This document shows, in pieces, positions 44,813 through 54,340 of a DNA stretch of 64,000 bases. This DNA is from Streptomyces xanthii (lineage in GTDB: Bacteria; Actinomycetota; Actinomycetes; Streptomycetales; Streptomycetaceae). The notes under the pieces are model-generated. The model did no database searches and had not been told where the DNA came from. It saw only the letters and a list, made by a program, of their open reading frames with translations. The translations under genes and the position numbers were made by a program. The number at the start of each line of letters is the position of its first letter. Within the stretch, counting starts at the first letter, position 1. The stretch lies in the NCBI RefSeq assembly GCF_014621695.1, contig NZ_CP061281.1, positions 6,510,001 to 6,574,000 on the forward strand, in the 5' to 3' direction.

Positions 44813-45667
44813 TCAGGACTTGGTGACCGTCCCCTTGTCGATCACCACCGTCGCGTTCGGCGCCGTGTTGCCCGTCTGCGGGTCCTGGGGCTGCGCGCCG
44901 GCCTTCGCGATCTTGTCCAGGACCTTGAGGCCGGAGTCGGAGATCGTGCCGAACGGGGTGTAGGTGGCCGGAAGCTTGCTGTCCTTGTAGACGAGGAAGA
45001 ACTGGCTGCCGCCGGAGTGCTTCTGGCCCGTGTTCGCCATCGCGACCGTGCCCGCCGGGTACGTGTACAGCTGCGTACCCTGCATCTTCTCCGCCTTCTT
45101 GAGCGAGGCGTCCTTCAGGTTCTCGTCCGGGATCGTGTACCCGGGGCCGCCCTGGCCGGTGCCCGTCGGGTCGCCGCACTGCAGGACGTAGATGCCCTCG
45201 GTGGTCAGACGGTGGCACTTGGTGTGGTCGAGGAAGCCCTTGTCCGCCAGGAACTTGAACGAGTTCACCGTGTGCGGGGCGGCCTTCGTCTTCAGCGCGA
45301 TGTCGATGTCGCCGCAGGTGGTCGCCAGCTTCATCGAGTAGTCCGCGGCCTGGTCGACGGTGAGCGCAGGCTCCTTCTTCCAGGTCTCCTTCTTCACCTT
45401 GCCCGCGGCCGGCTTCTCGCACGGGTCCGGGGCCTTCGACGCCGACGGGCTCGCGCTCGGGTCGGCGGCGGCCGAGTCCTTCTTGTCGTCGCTCTTGAAC
45501 GCCCCGGCGGCGTACGCGGCGCCCGAGCCGAGGACGGCGACCGCGAGCACGGAGGCGATCACGATGTTGCGGGTGCGGGCCTTGCGGCGGGCGGCCTCGC
45601 GCCGCTGCTGCTGGCGCAGGAACTTCTCCCGGGCGAGCTGACGCTGCCGCTGATCCTTGCTGACCAC
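44813..45667 (-). CDS. Membrane-anchored cyclophilin-type peptidyl-prolyl isomerase
   Basis: The protein has 284 residues from GTG 45667 with GAGGAG upstream. A basic cytoplasmic N-terminus (QRQRQLAREKFLRQQQRREA) and one helix (about 34-55, IVIASVLAVAVLGSGAAYAAG) are followed by a Ser/Pro/Lys linker and a cyclophilin domain (about 115-284) with HTVNSFKFLADKGFLDHTKC, GQGGPGYTIPDE and GTVAMANTGQKHSGGSQFFL. It should assist folding of exported proteins outside the membrane. It is divergent from the metallo-hydrolase gene. Confidence 0.88.
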   Translation of the reverse strand: MVSKDQRQRQLAREKFLRQQQRREAARRKARTRNIVIASVLAVAVLGSGAAYAAGAFKSDDKKDSAAADPSASPSASKAPDPCEKPAAGKVKKETWKKEPALTVDQAADYSMKLATTCGDIDIALKTKAAPHTVNSFKFLADKGFLDHTKCHRLTTEGIYVLQCGDPTGTGQGGPGYTIPDENLKDASLKKAEKMQGTQLYTYPAGTVAMANTGQKHSGGSQFFLVYKDSKLPATYTPFGTISDSGLKVLDKIAKAGAQPQDPQTGNTAPNATVVIDKGTVTKS

Positions 45668-45836
45668 CGGGTGTTCTCCTCGTACGTCTCGTGACCTTGG
45701 TTTCGGGCCGTCGGCTAGTGCCCCGTACCGTATATGGGTTCGCTGTGGAAACGGCAGCGCCGGTAGGCTCTGATCTGCCGCATTCCGCCGCCGCGACGAC
45801 CGTGACGGCTGTGACGACGACATACGAAGGACGATC

Positions 45837-46547
45837 GTGCTGATTGCCGGGTTCCCCGCCGGGGCCTGGGGCACCAACTGTTACCTGGTTGCCCCCGCCG
45901 CGGGTGAGGAGTGCGTGATCATCGACCCCGGCCACCAGGCCACCGAGGGTGTCGAGGAAGCGCTGAAGAAGCACCGGCTCAAGCCGGTCGCCGTCATCCT
46001 CACGCACGGACACATCGACCATGTCGCCTCGGTCGTCCCCGTGTGCGGAGCGCACGACGTGCCCGCGTGGATCCACCCCTCGGACCGCTACATGATGAGC
46101 GACCCGGAGAAGGGCATCGGCCGCTCCATCGGCACCCAGCTGATGGGCGAGCTGACCGTGGGGGAGCCCGACGACGTGCGGGAGCTGACCGACGGCACCC
46201 GGCTGAAGCTGGCCGGACTCGACTTCTCCGTCGCGCACGCGCCCGGCCATACCAAGGGGTCGGTGGCCTTCCAGATGCCCGAGACCGCGGACATCCCGTC
46301 CGTCTTCTTCTCGGGCGATCTGCTCTTCGCCGGCTCCATCGGACGCACCGACCTTCCCGGTGGCTCCATGGACGACATGCTCGAATCGCTGGCCCGTGTG
46401 TGCCTGCCGCTCGACGACTCGACCGTGGTCCTCTCCGGGCACGGCTCCCAGACCACCATCGGCCAGGAGCGCGCCACCAACCCGTATCTGCGGCAGGTGG
46501 CCGCCGGCCAGGGATCCTCCACCCAGGCTCCCCGACGAGGAATGTGA
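45837..46547 (+). CDS. Metallo-beta-lactamase-fold hydrolase (glyoxalase II-like)
   Basis: The protein has 236 residues from GTG 45837. Metal ligands HGHIDH (HxHxDH) near residue 60, [11 protein letters not shown] and [19 protein letters not shown], and [17 protein letters not shown], are as in glyoxalase II/YcbL proteins. It likely hydrolyses a thioester in the cytoplasm. The gap to hisS is 13 bases, so they are probably co-transcribed, as in many actinobacteria. Confidence 0.88.
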   Translation: MLIAGFPAGAWGTNCYLVAPAAGEECVIIDPGHQATEGVEEALKKHRLKPVAVILTHGHIDHVASVVPVCGAHDVPAWIHPSDRYMMSDPEKGIGRSIGTQLMGELTVGEPDDVRELTDGTRLKLAGLDFSVAHAPGHTKGSVAFQMPETADIPSVFFSGDLLFAGSIGRTDLPGGSMDDMLESLARVCLPLDDSTVVLSGHGSQTTIGQERATNPYLRQVAAGQGSSTQAPRRGM

Positions 46548-46560
46548 CGAGAAGACTCCC

Positions 46561-47823
46561 GTGAGCACCTTCCAGGCCCCCAAGGGCACGTACGACCTGC
46601 TTCCCCCGGACTCCGCCACCTACCTGGCGGTGCGCGAGGCGATCTCCACGCCGCTGCGCAACTCCGGCTACGGCTACATCGAGACGCCCGGCTTCGAGAA
46701 CGTCGAGCTGTTCGCGCGCGGTGTCGGCGAGTCCACCGACATCGTCACCAAGGAGATGTACGCCTTCGAGACCAAGGGCGGCGACAGGCTCGCCCTGCGC
46801 CCCGAGGGCACCGCCTCCGTGCTGCGCGCCGCCCTGGAGGCCAACCTCCACAAGGCGGGCAACCTCCCGGTCAAGCTCTGGTACTCGGGCTCGTACTACC
46901 GCTACGAGCGCCCCCAGAAGGGCCGCTACCGCCACTTCTCGCAGGTCGGCGCCGAGGCGATCGGTGCCGAGGACCCGGCGCTCGACGCCGAGCTGATCAT
47001 CCTGGCCGACCAGGCGTACCGCTCCCTGGGCCTCAGGAACTTCCGCATCCTGCTGAACTCGCTGGGCGACAAGGAGTGCCGCCCCGTGTACCGGGAGGCG
47101 CTGCAGACGTTCCTGCGCGGCCTCGACCTCGACGAGGACACCCTGCGCCGCGCCGAGATCAACCCGCTGCGCGTCCTCGACGACAAGCGGCCCGACGTCC
47201 AGAAGCAGCTCACGGACGCCCCGCTGCTGCGCGACTACCTGTGCGACGCCTGCAAGGCGTACCACGAGCAGGTGCGCGAGCTGCTCGTCGCCGAGGGCGT
47301 CCCCTTCGAGGACGACGCCAAGCTGGTCCGCGGGCTCGACTACTACACCCGTACGACCTTCGAGTTCGTCCACGACGGTCTCGGCTCGCAGTCCGCGGTG
47401 GGCGGCGGCGGCCGCTACGACGGGCTCTCCGAGATGATCGGCGGCCCCTCGCTGCCGTCCGTCGGCTGGGCCCTCGGCGTCGACCGCACGGTGCTCGCCC
47501 TGGAGGCGGAGGGCGTGGAGCTGAAGCTCCCGTCGACCACCAGCGTCTTCGCGGTGCCGCTCGGCGACGAGGCGCGGCGCGTGCTCTTCTCCAAGGTGAC
47601 GGAGCTGCGGCGGGCCGGGATCTCGGCCGACTTCTCCTTCGGGGGCAAGGGCCTCAAGGGCGCGATGAAGAACGCGAACCGGTCGGGCGCGCGGTTCGCC
47701 GTCGTCGCCGGCGAGCGTGATCTCGCCGAGGGCGTCGTGCAGCTCAAGGACATGGAGTCCGGCGAGCAGGAGGCGGTCGCCGTCGACCAGATCGTGGACG
47801 TGCTCCGCGCCCGTCTGGCCTGA
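46561..47823 (+). CDS. hisS: Histidyl-tRNA synthetase
   Basis: The protein has 420 residues from GTG 46561, preceded by GAGAAG. It has [33 protein letters not shown] (motif 2 start), [38 protein letters not shown] (histidine-specific motif) and the C-terminal anticodon-binding domain. It charges tRNA-His. It follows the metallo-hydrolase in one transcript and is ended by a long hairpin. Confidence 0.96.
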   Translation: MSTFQAPKGTYDLLPPDSATYLAVREAISTPLRNSGYGYIETPGFENVELFARGVGESTDIVTKEMYAFETKGGDRLALRPEGTASVLRAALEANLHKAGNLPVKLWYSGSYYRYERPQKGRYRHFSQVGAEAIGAEDPALDAELIILADQAYRSLGLRNFRILLNSLGDKECRPVYREALQTFLRGLDLDEDTLRRAEINPLRVLDDKRPDVQKQLTDAPLLRDYLCDACKAYHEQVRELLVAEGVPFEDDAKLVRGLDYYTRTTFEFVHDGLGSQSAVGGGGRYDGLSEMIGGPSLPSVGWALGVDRTVLALEAEGVELKLPSTTSVFAVPLGDEARRVLFSKVTELRRAGISADFSFGGKGLKGAMKNANRSGARFAVVAGERDLAEGVVQLKDMESGEQEAVAVDQIVDVLRARLA

Positions 47824-47830
47824 GCCCGCG

Positions 47831-47870
47831 CCCCGGAGGCGGACGTCGCACGCGACGCCTGCCTCCGGGG
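47831..47870 (+). terminator. hisS terminator
   Basis: CCCCGGAGGC (47831-47840) pairs with GCCTCCGGGG (47861-47870), and the inner segments CGTCG and CGACG can extend the stem. It starts 8 bases after the hisS stop. Confidence 0.75.
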
Positions 47871-47960
47871 GTGCCGCTTATGTGTATCGAACGGTGAACT
47901 CACAGGCGCGTACGGCACAATGACCCTGCCCGCAAGCCCTCTGACCGACGGATCGGCGTG

Positions 47961-48602
47961 ATGAGCCAGACGACACCCGCACGAGACAGCCTCTCCGACG
48001 ACACCGTGGACGGAGGCCGGTCCAGGACCGTCGGCGGCAGCCGGGGATTCGGACTGCTCCTGGTGATCACCGGAGCGGCGGGACTGCTCGCCGCGTGGAT
48101 CATCACCCTCGACAAGTTCAAGCTGCTCGAGGACCCGAACTTCACGCCGGGCTGCTCGATCAACCCGGTCATCTCCTGCGGCAGCATCATGAAGAGCGAC
48201 CAGGCCTCGGTCTTCGGCTTCCCGAACCCGATGCTCGGCCTCGCCGCCTACGCGATCGTGATCTGCGTCGGCATGAGCCTGCTGGCCCGCGCCTCGTTCC
48301 CGCGCTGGTACTGGCTGACGTTCAACGCGGGCTGCCTGTTCGGCGTCGGCTTCGTCAGCTGGCTGCAGTTCGAGTCCCTGTACCGGATCAACGCCCTGTG
48401 CCTGTGGTGCTGCCTGGCCTGGGTCGCCACCATCCTCATGTTCTGGTACGTCACGTCGTCGAACGTGCGCAACGGCTTCCTGCCCGCGCCCGGCTGGCTC
48501 AAGACGTTCTTCGAGGACTTCACCTGGGCCCTGCCGGTCGTGCACATCGGCATCGTCGCCGTGCTCATCTTCACGCGCTGGGGCGACAAGCTCTGGGCCT
48601 GA
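47961..48602 (+). CDS. Vitamin K epoxide reductase-family (VKOR) membrane protein
   Basis: The protein has 213 residues; ATG 47961 (or GTG 47958). Hydrophobic segments at about 33-52, 90-110, 117-135, 150-168 and 192-208 surround the conserved Cys pairs: [11 protein letters not shown] near 72-80 and the quinone-side CLWC in [12 protein letters not shown] near 152. Bacterial VKOR reoxidises DsbA-type partners through menaquinone and so drives disulphide bond formation. No thioredoxin domain is fused here. It stands alone between hisS and rarA. Confidence 0.9.
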   Translation: MSQTTPARDSLSDDTVDGGRSRTVGGSRGFGLLLVITGAAGLLAAWIITLDKFKLLEDPNFTPGCSINPVISCGSIMKSDQASVFGFPNPMLGLAAYAIVICVGMSLLARASFPRWYWLTFNAGCLFGVGFVSWLQFESLYRINALCLWCCLAWVATILMFWYVTSSNVRNGFLPAPGWLKTFFEDFTWALPVVHIGIVAVLIFTRWGDKLWA

Positions 48603-48657
48603 GGCCCCGCCGCCGTCCGCCGCGACCGGGGCCGGCGGCGTTGTCAGTGGGCTGACG

Positions 48658-48663
48658 TAGGGT
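48658..48663 (+). promoter_or_regulatory. -10 box of rarA
   Basis: TAGGGT lies 7 bases before GTG 48671 and no ribosome binding site is present, indicating a leaderless mRNA. TTGTCA at 48641-48646 is only 11 bases upstream of it, too near for a standard -35 box. Confidence 0.4.
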
Positions 48664-48670
48664 TTTCGTC

Positions 48671-50029
48671 GTGGAGCCCGACCTGTTCACCGCCGCAGCC
48701 GAAGACCGCCAGGAGAAGGACCCGTCCGCGAGTCCGCTGGCGGTCCGGATGCGCCCGCGCACCCTCGACGAAGTCGTCGGCCAGCAGCACCTGTTGAAGC
48801 AGGGATCGCCGCTGCGCCGCCTGGTCGGCGAGGGCGGCGGCGGCCCCGCGGGCGCCTCGTCCGTGATCCTCTGGGGCCCGCCCGGCATCGGCAAGACGAC
48901 GCTGGCCTACGTGGTCTCCAAGGCGACGAACAAGCGGTTCGTGGAGCTGTCCGCGATCACCGCAGGCGTCAAGGAGGTCCGGGCCGTCATCGAGGGCGCC
49001 CGCCGCGCCATGGGCGGCCACGGCAAGGAGACCGTCCTCTTCCTCGACGAGATCCACCGCTTCAGCAAGGCCCAGCAGGACTCCCTGCTCCCCGCGGTGG
49101 AGAACCGCTGGGTGACCCTGATCGCGGCCACGACCGAGAACCCGTACTTCTCGGTGATCTCCCCGCTCCTGTCCCGCTCGCTCCTGCTCACCCTGGAGCC
49201 GCTCACCGACGACGACCTCCGCGGGCTGCTCAAGCGGGCACTGACCGAGGAGCGCGGGCTCGACTGCGCGGTCACCCTGGCCGACGACGCCGAGGAGCAC
49301 CTGCTCCGGGTGGCGGGCGGCGACGCCCGGCGCGCGCTCACCGCCCTGGAGGCCGCGGCGGGCGCCGCCCTCGCCAAGGGCGAGGACACCATCACCCTGG
49401 AGAGCGTCGAGGAGACGGTCAACCGGGCGGCGGTGAAGTACGACCGCGACGGAGACCAGCACTACGACGTCGCCAGCGCCCTCATCAAGTCCATCCGCGG
49501 CTCGGACGTGGACGCGGCCCTGCACTACCTGGCCCGCATGATCGAGGCCGGCGAGGACCCCCGCTTCATCGCCAGACGCCTGATGATCTCCGCCAGCGAG
49601 GACATCGGCCTCGCCGACCCGACGGCCCTGCCCACCGCGGTCGCTGCCGCCCAGGCCGTCGCCATGATCGGCTTCCCCGAGGCCGCCCTCACCCTGAGCC
49701 ACGCCACGATCGCCCTCGCGCTGGCCCCGAAGTCCAACGCGGCGACGACCGCGATCGGCGCCGCCATGGAGGACGTCCGCAAGGGCCTGGCAGGACCCGT
49801 CCCGGCGCATCTGCGCGACGGGCACTACAAGGGCGCCGCCAAGCTCGGCCACGCGCAGGGCTACGTCTACCCGCACGACGTCCCCGGCGGCATCGCGGCG
49901 CAGCAGTACGCGCCGGACGCGATCGCGGGCCGCCGCTACTACGAGCCGACCCGCTACGGAGCGGAGGCGCGGTACGCGGACGTCGTGGAGCGGGTCAGAG
50001 AGCGGCTGCGCGGGGACGCCAAGGGCTGA
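48671..50029 (+). CDS. rarA: Replication-associated recombination protein A (MgsA/WRNIP1-type AAA+)
   Basis: The protein has 452 residues. After [21 protein letters not shown] it has Walker [10 protein letters not shown] near 70, Walker [20 protein letters not shown], sensor [21 protein letters not shown] and the C-terminal tetramer and lid region ([36 protein letters not shown]). RarA acts at stalled replication forks. GTG 48671 is set by the -10 box 7 bases before it. rpsD follows after a long leader. Confidence 0.95.
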   Translation: MEPDLFTAAAEDRQEKDPSASPLAVRMRPRTLDEVVGQQHLLKQGSPLRRLVGEGGGGPAGASSVILWGPPGIGKTTLAYVVSKATNKRFVELSAITAGVKEVRAVIEGARRAMGGHGKETVLFLDEIHRFSKAQQDSLLPAVENRWVTLIAATTENPYFSVISPLLSRSLLLTLEPLTDDDLRGLLKRALTEERGLDCAVTLADDAEEHLLRVAGGDARRALTALEAAAGAALAKGEDTITLESVEETVNRAAVKYDRDGDQHYDVASALIKSIRGSDVDAALHYLARMIEAGEDPRFIARRLMISASEDIGLADPTALPTAVAAAQAVAMIGFPEAALTLSHATIALALAPKSNAATTAIGAAMEDVRKGLAGPVPAHLRDGHYKGAAKLGHAQGYVYPHDVPGGIAAQQYAPDAIAGRRYYEPTRYGAEARYADVVERVRERLRGDAKG

Positions 50030-50044
50030 AGGGCCCAGGACGTA

Positions 50045-50070
50045 GGCCCCGGAGCCCGGGCGCCGGGGCC
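50045..50070 (+). terminator. rarA terminator candidate
   Basis: GGCCCCGG (50045-50052) pairs with CCGGGGCC (50063-50070), 16 bases after the rarA stop. The stem is short and lacks a T run. Confidence 0.5.
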
Positions 50071-50097
50071 GTGGCGTCCCGCCCCGGAGAGATCCGG

Positions 50098-50103
50098 TAG
50101 ACT
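50098..50103 (+). promoter_or_regulatory. -10 box of rpsD
   Basis: TAGACT fits the vegetative -10 consensus and would start transcription near 50110, about 320 bases before the ATG. A -35 box at the proper distance is not clear, so this is tentative. Confidence 0.4.
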
Positions 50104-50431
50104 TCCGCGCAGTGCTGTGTTCCGTGCCCGGTGTCCCGAAAGGGAGACGGGGCGTCACCAGAGCGGAACATCCAGCCGGATCCCCCGAACCGCGAGGCAC
50201 AGGGGATCCAGGAGCGTCGCGCACCTTCGAAGGTGTCGCGGGCAGCCCACCACCTCCCCGGATCTCGGGAACAGGTCGGTGGGCCACTCGCGTGCTGCAC
50301 GTACGTGCCCAGCTCCGGGAGCGGCTGCCCACTGGTCCTCAGGGACACCGTGGGTTTCCCGGGCTGCGGATGCGACCTCCCAAAACCCTGGTGAAGCCGT
50401 ATTCGCATCAGAAACACGAGGTGTTTGGTTC
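50104..50431 (+). promoter_or_regulatory. Long structured 5' leader of rpsD, no gene inside
   Basis: No coding frame with a ribosome binding site lies here. There are many complementary pairs: GGATCCCC (50177-50184) with GGGGATCC (50201-50208), the palindrome CACCTTCGAAGGTG near 50219-50232, and GTGGGC near 50279 with GCCCAC near 50328. A ribosome binding site GAGGTG stands 8-9 bases before the rpsD ATG. Autogenous control by S4 is known in other bacteria; that this is an S4-binding leader is inference. Confidence 0.55.
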
Positions 50432-51046
50432 ATGGCGAACCAGTCCCGCCCCAAGGTCAAGAAGTCGCGTGCCCTCGGCATCGCGCTGACCCCGAAGGCC
50501 GTCAAGTACTTCGAGGCCCGCCCCTACCCGCCGGGCGAGCACGGCCGCGGCCGCAAGCAGAACTCGGACTACAAGGTCCGTCTGATGGAGAAGCAGCGCC
50601 TGCGCGCTCAGTACGACATCAGCGAGAAGCAGCTCGCCCGCGCCTACGACCGCGCCAAGAAGGTCGAGGGCAAGACGGGTGAGGCGCTCGTCGTCGAGCT
50701 CGAGCGTCGTCTGGACGCCCTGGTTCTCCGTTCGGGCATCGCCCGCACGATCTACCAGGCCCGTCAGATGGTCGTCCACGGCCACATCGAGGTCAACGGT
50801 GGCAAGGTCGACAAGCCGTCGTTCCGTGTCCGTCCCGACGACGTCGTGATGGTCCGCGAGCGCAGCCGCAACAAGCCGCTGTTCCAGGTCGCGCGTGAGG
50901 GTGGCTTCGCCCCCGAGGGTGAGACCCCGCGTTACCTCCAGGTCAACCTGAAGGCCCTGGCCTTCCGCCTGGACCGTGACCCGAACCGCAAGGAGATCCC
51001 CGTGATCTGCGACGAGCAGCTCGTCGTCGAGTACTACGCCCGCTGA
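50432..51046 (+). CDS. rpsD: 30S ribosomal protein S4
   Basis: The protein has 204 residues: [20 protein letters not shown] at the start, [20 protein letters not shown], then the S4 RNA-binding domain [20 protein letters not shown] and [20 protein letters not shown]. The N-terminus has no Cys residues in the usual zinc positions, so this is the zinc-free (C-) form. S4 starts 30S assembly by binding 16S rRNA. The gene stands alone, away from the alpha operon, as in other actinobacteria, and has a long leader. Confidence 0.95.
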   Translation: MANQSRPKVKKSRALGIALTPKAVKYFEARPYPPGEHGRGRKQNSDYKVRLMEKQRLRAQYDISEKQLARAYDRAKKVEGKTGEALVVELERRLDALVLRSGIARTIYQARQMVVHGHIEVNGGKVDKPSFRVRPDDVVMVRERSRNKPLFQVAREGGFAPEGETPRYLQVNLKALAFRLDRDPNRKEIPVICDEQLVVEYYAR

Positions 51047-51100
51047 TCTCCCTCACCGGAGTCTCCTTCACCGGAGAGCGGACGTAGTACCACCTGCGTT

Positions 51101-53329
51101 TCAGCCCGTCGTCTCCCCGCCGTTCGCGGTGGGGGAGGCGGCGGGTTCGCGCGTTCCCGGGCCGTTCTCCGTGCTGCGGGCGGGCCGCGGCGCCGGCACC
51201 GTCGTCCACTGCCGCTCGCCCCGTGCCAGCACCCGCGCCACCACCTCGTCCGCGCCGAGCCGCTCGCCCGCGCGCGCCAGCTCGTCGAAGCGCGCGTCAC
51301 CCAGCGACGCCCGCGCCCGCGCCGCGCACCACTCGTGCGGCCCGTTGAACTGCGCGGAGCCGAACAGCGGCAGCCCCACCGACGGCCAGATGCGCCCCGC
51401 CGCCCCCTGGAGCACCGCGCCCTCGGCCGCGTCGCCCTCCGCCACCGTCACCAGGGCGAGCAACTCCACGGTGAGCACGAGGCCCAGCAGATCGTGGAAC
51501 TCGTGGTCGATGACCAGGCTCTCCACCAGCAGCTCCCGCGCCTTCGGCAGATCACCCGCGTTCCACGCCGCGAACGCCAGGACGTACAGCGCGTACGCCA
51601 GCGTCCAGCGCTCCCCGTGGTCCGCGCAGATGTCCCGCACGTCCTCGCACAGCTCCACGGCCTGCGGCAGATCCCCCTGGAACGCCACCGCCATCGCCAG
51701 CTCGACCTGCCCCATCAGCACATTGCTGTTCAGCTCGCCGATCTCGCGGTACCGGTGCAGCGCCGCCCGCAGCAGCCGCTCCGCGCGCGGCAGGTCGTCG
51801 GTGACCAGGGCCAGGCAGCCCGTCCGGTGCACCGCGTACGCGAGCGCCGTCGCGTTGCCCGCGCACTCGGCCTCCTCGCGGCACTCCTCCAGCGCGGCCA
51901 GCGCCGCCACCACGTCACCCTGCAGCACGGCCACGTACCCGAGCACCCACAGCGCCTTGAGCCGGGCGTCCCGGTACTCGTCCGGGTCCGCCTCGTCCTC
52001 GCCGGGATCGCCGTCCGGGCCGACGCTGCGGTCCAGCCAGTGCCGGCCCTCCGCGAGCCGCCCGCAGCCCGCCCAGTAGAACCACAGCGTGCCCGCCAGG
52101 TACCGGCCCAGATGGCCCTCGCCCGGCTCCGAGAGACAGAACTCCAGGGCCGCCCGCAGATTCGGCAGCTCCGCGTCGATCCGCGCCGCGACCTCGCTCT
52201 GCCGCGGTGAGAACCAGTCCAGCTCGCACCAGGTCGCGAGCCCCAGGTACCAGTCCCGGTGCCGGCGCCGCATCCGCCCGGTGTCGCCGAGCGAGTCCAG
52301 CCACTCGGCGCCGTACGCGCGGACCGTGTCGAGCAGCCGGTAGCGGACCCCTCCGGGCCCCTCCTCGCGCAGCACCACGGACTGGGCGAGCAGCGCGTCG
52401 AGCACGTCGAGGATCTCGTCGTGGCGCAGGCCGTCGCCGCCGCACACGTACTCCGCGGCCTCCAGGTCGAACGGGCCGGAGAACACCGAGAGCCGCGCCC
52501 ACAGCAGCCGCTCCGGCGCCGTGCACAGCTCGTGGCTCCAGCCGATCGTCGTACGCAGCGTCTGGTGCCGGGGCAGCGCGTCCCGCCCGCCGCCGGTCAG
52601 CAGCCGGAACCGGTCGTCCAGCCGCTCCAGGAGCTGCGCCGGCGACAGCGCCCGCAGCCGGCCCGCCGCCAGCTCCACCGCGAGCGGCAGACAGTCCAGG
52701 CGACGGCACAGCTCCAGGACCTCCGGGTCCGCGCCCGAGCCGAACTCCGGCAGCAGCCCCCGCGCCCGGTCCGCGAACAGCTCCGCCGCGTCCTGCGCGG
52801 TGAGCGGGGCCAGCGGGAACAGCCGCTCTCCGGCCAGCGTCAGCGGCCTTCGGCCCACCGCGATCACCCGCAGCCGCGGCGCGGCCCGCAGCAGATCCCG
52901 TACGAGCGAGGCGCAGGCGTCGACGACGTGCTCGTAGCCGTCCAGGACGAGGAGCAGGTGCCGCTCCGCGAGGTGGTCGACCAGGACCTGGCGGGGCGGG
53001 CGGGTGGTGTGGTCGGTCAGGCCGAGCGCCTGGGCCAGCGCGTGCTCGACCAGCTCGCCGCCGCGCACCGGCGTCAGCTCCACCCGCCACACCCCGTCCC
53101 GCCGCAGGTGCGTGGGGGCACGGGCCGCCGCGTGTGCGGCGAACCGGGACTTGCCGACACCGCCCACGCCGGTCACCGTCACCAGGCGCGCCGTCTCCAG
53201 ATCGCGCAGGAGCGCGGAACGCTCGGCGGCGCGACCGACGAACCGGTTCAGTTCATGGGGGAGGTTTCCGGGGCGCGGGGGACCGGACGACGGGTCTTCG
53301 GGGCCGTCGGGGCACGGAGTGCGTCGCAT
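51101..53329 (-). CDS. STAND/NB-ARC ATPase with TPR-like repeats
   Basis: The protein has 742 residues from ATG 53329, chosen because a promoter directly precedes it. Walker A GVGGVGKSRFAAHAA near 55-68, a Walker B-like LLVLDGYEHVVDAC, sensor LRVIAVGRRPLTLAGERLFP and the GLPL-like CLPLAVELAAGRLRALSP make an AfsR/SARP-type NTPase core. The C-terminal half (about 400-700) is helical, TPR-like. There is no BTAD, LuxR or other DNA-binding domain, so unlike AfsR it is not evidently a transcription factor. It may be a scaffold or regulator; the partner is unknown. Its 3' end converges on rpsD. Confidence 0.82.
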   Translation of the reverse strand: MRRTPCPDGPEDPSSGPPRPGNLPHELNRFVGRAAERSALLRDLETARLVTVTGVGGVGKSRFAAHAAARAPTHLRRDGVWRVELTPVRGGELVEHALAQALGLTDHTTRPPRQVLVDHLAERHLLLVLDGYEHVVDACASLVRDLLRAAPRLRVIAVGRRPLTLAGERLFPLAPLTAQDAAELFADRARGLLPEFGSGADPEVLELCRRLDCLPLAVELAAGRLRALSPAQLLERLDDRFRLLTGGGRDALPRHQTLRTTIGWSHELCTAPERLLWARLSVFSGPFDLEAAEYVCGGDGLRHDEILDVLDALLAQSVVLREEGPGGVRYRLLDTVRAYGAEWLDSLGDTGRMRRRHRDWYLGLATWCELDWFSPRQSEVAARIDAELPNLRAALEFCLSEPGEGHLGRYLAGTLWFYWAGCGRLAEGRHWLDRSVGPDGDPGEDEADPDEYRDARLKALWVLGYVAVLQGDVVAALAALEECREEAECAGNATALAYAVHRTGCLALVTDDLPRAERLLRAALHRYREIGELNSNVLMGQVELAMAVAFQGDLPQAVELCEDVRDICADHGERWTLAYALYVLAFAAWNAGDLPKARELLVESLVIDHEFHDLLGLVLTVELLALVTVAEGDAAEGAVLQGAAGRIWPSVGLPLFGSAQFNGPHEWCAARARASLGDARFDELARAGERLGADEVVARVLARGERQWTTVPAPRPARSTENGPGTREPAASPTANGGETTG

Positions 53330-53338
53330 GGAGAACGG

Positions 53339-53368
53339 AGCGTACTCATCCGTACGCGGTCCGTACAA
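53339..53368 (-). promoter_or_regulatory. Promoter of the STAND ATPase gene (leaderless)
   Basis: On the minus strand TTGTAC (53363-53368) and TACGCT (53339-53344) are 18 bases apart; ATG 53329 is 9 bases after the -10 box. A TTG codon inside the -35 box (53366-53368) could open the frame earlier but would lie upstream of the transcript. Confidence 0.65.
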
Positions 53369-53465
53369 TCGGTCGAGCTGAAGAGGGGGCCGCGCGAAGG
53401 CGGAACTGGGTACGGAGCGCGGGGCCGGGCGCGATAGGCTCGGGGACGACTTTTCGATGTTCAGC

Positions 53466-53525
53466 GGTTCAGCGATGGCGAATCAGGCAGTGCCGCTTCA
53501 GGCAGTGCCGATTCAGGAAGTGGTG
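53466..53525 (+). repeat. Four imperfect 15-base tandem repeats before the DUF948 gene
   Basis: Units begin at 53466 (GGTTCAGCGATGGCG), 53481 (AATCAGGCAGTGCCG), 53496 (CTTCAGGCAGTGCCG) and 53511 (ATTCAGGAAGTGGTG). The period is 15 and the core TCAGGCAGTGCCG is shared exactly by the middle two. They fill the space before the GTG at 53530. Confidence 0.6.
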
Positions 53526-53529
53526 GCAG

Positions 53530-53976
53530 GTGTCCGGTGGAGAGGTGGCCGGGATCCTGGTGGCTGTCTTCTGGGCGATCCTGGTCTCCTTCCTCGCGGT
53601 GGCACTCGTGAGGCTGGCCCAGACGCTCAAGGCGACCACCAAGCTGGTCGCGGACGTGACCGAGCAGGCCGTGCCCCTGCTCGCCGACGCCTCCGCCGCG
53701 GTGCGCTCCGCGCAGACCCAGATCGACCGGGTCGACGCGATCGCCTCCGACGTCCAGGAGGTCACGTCGAACGCGTCGGCGCTCTCCTCCACCGTGGCCT
53801 CCACCTTCGGCGGCCCGCTGGTCAAGGTGGCCGCCTTCGGGTACGGAGTGCGCCGGGCCATCGGCGGCCGGGGCAAGGACGTGCCCGCCAAGCAGGACCG
53901 ACGTACCGTGATCGTGGGCCGCACGGTCCCGGCATCGCGCCGCGCCAAGCGGGCCGACCGGAATAAGAGGGACTGA
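53530..53976 (+). CDS. DUF948-family membrane protein
   Basis: The protein has 148 residues from GTG 53530, with GGTGG upstream; SGGEVAGILVAVFWAILVSF is the family start. A single N-terminal helix (about 6-26) is followed by VRLAQTLKATTKLVADVTEQ, a long amphipathic helix rich in Val/Ala/Asp, and a basic C-terminal tail. The family is common in Firmicutes and actinobacteria and sits near alaS and the DUF6167-like gene. Function unknown; it may form coiled coils in the cytoplasm. The next gene begins 7 bases after its stop. Confidence 0.8.
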   Translation: MSGGEVAGILVAVFWAILVSFLAVALVRLAQTLKATTKLVADVTEQAVPLLADASAAVRSAQTQIDRVDAIASDVQEVTSNASALSSTVASTFGGPLVKVAAFGYGVRRAIGGRGKDVPAKQDRRTVIVGRTVPASRRAKRADRNKRD

Positions 53977-53983
53977 CCGAGCG

Positions 53984-54340
53984 ATGTTCCGCCGTACGTT
54001 CTGGTTCACCGCGGGCGCAGCCGCCGGCGTGTGGGCCACCACCAAGGTCAACCGCAAGCTGAAGCAGCTCACCCCGGAGAGCCTCGCCGCCCAGGCCGCC
54101 AACAAGGCGGTCGAGGCGGGCCACAAGCTCAAGGACTTCGCCCTCGACGTCCGGGACAACATGGCCGAGCGCGAGGCACAGCTCGGGGACGCGCTGGGTC
54201 TCAACGACCCGGTGGACCGCGAACTGCCCGCTCAGCGCGGCTTCGCCGTCATCGAGAACACCTTCAGTACGCACACCAAGCAACCCAAGTACCTCGAGAA
54301 CACCAGGTACTCGATCAACAACCGGAATGAGGACCACTGA
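53984..54340 (+). CDS. DUF6167-like small protein upstream of alaS
   Basis: The protein has 118 residues. The start [20 protein letters not shown] is a hydrophobic/basic segment, followed by a helical region with [20 protein letters not shown] and [20 protein letters not shown], and a polar end with many Asn. I believe it belongs to DUF6167. It lies 7 bases after the DUF948 gene, and its TGA stop overlaps the alaS ATG (ATGA-type), so the three are one translationally linked unit. Confidence 0.72.
   Translation: MFRRTFWFTAGAAAGVWATTKVNRKLKQLTPESLAAQAANKAVEAGHKLKDFALDVRDNMAEREAQLGDALGLNDPVDRELPAQRGFAVIENTFSTHTKQPKYLENTRYSINNRNEDH

Noticed and set aside
50112..50431. Upstream open frames in the rpsD leader
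   Set aside because: No ribosome binding site, no codon bias and overlap of several frames; base pairing explains the sequence better.
53330..53368. TTG start at 53368 for the STAND ATPase
   Set aside because: The TTG forms part of a good -35 box, so it would not be transcribed; ATG 53329 fits the promoter.
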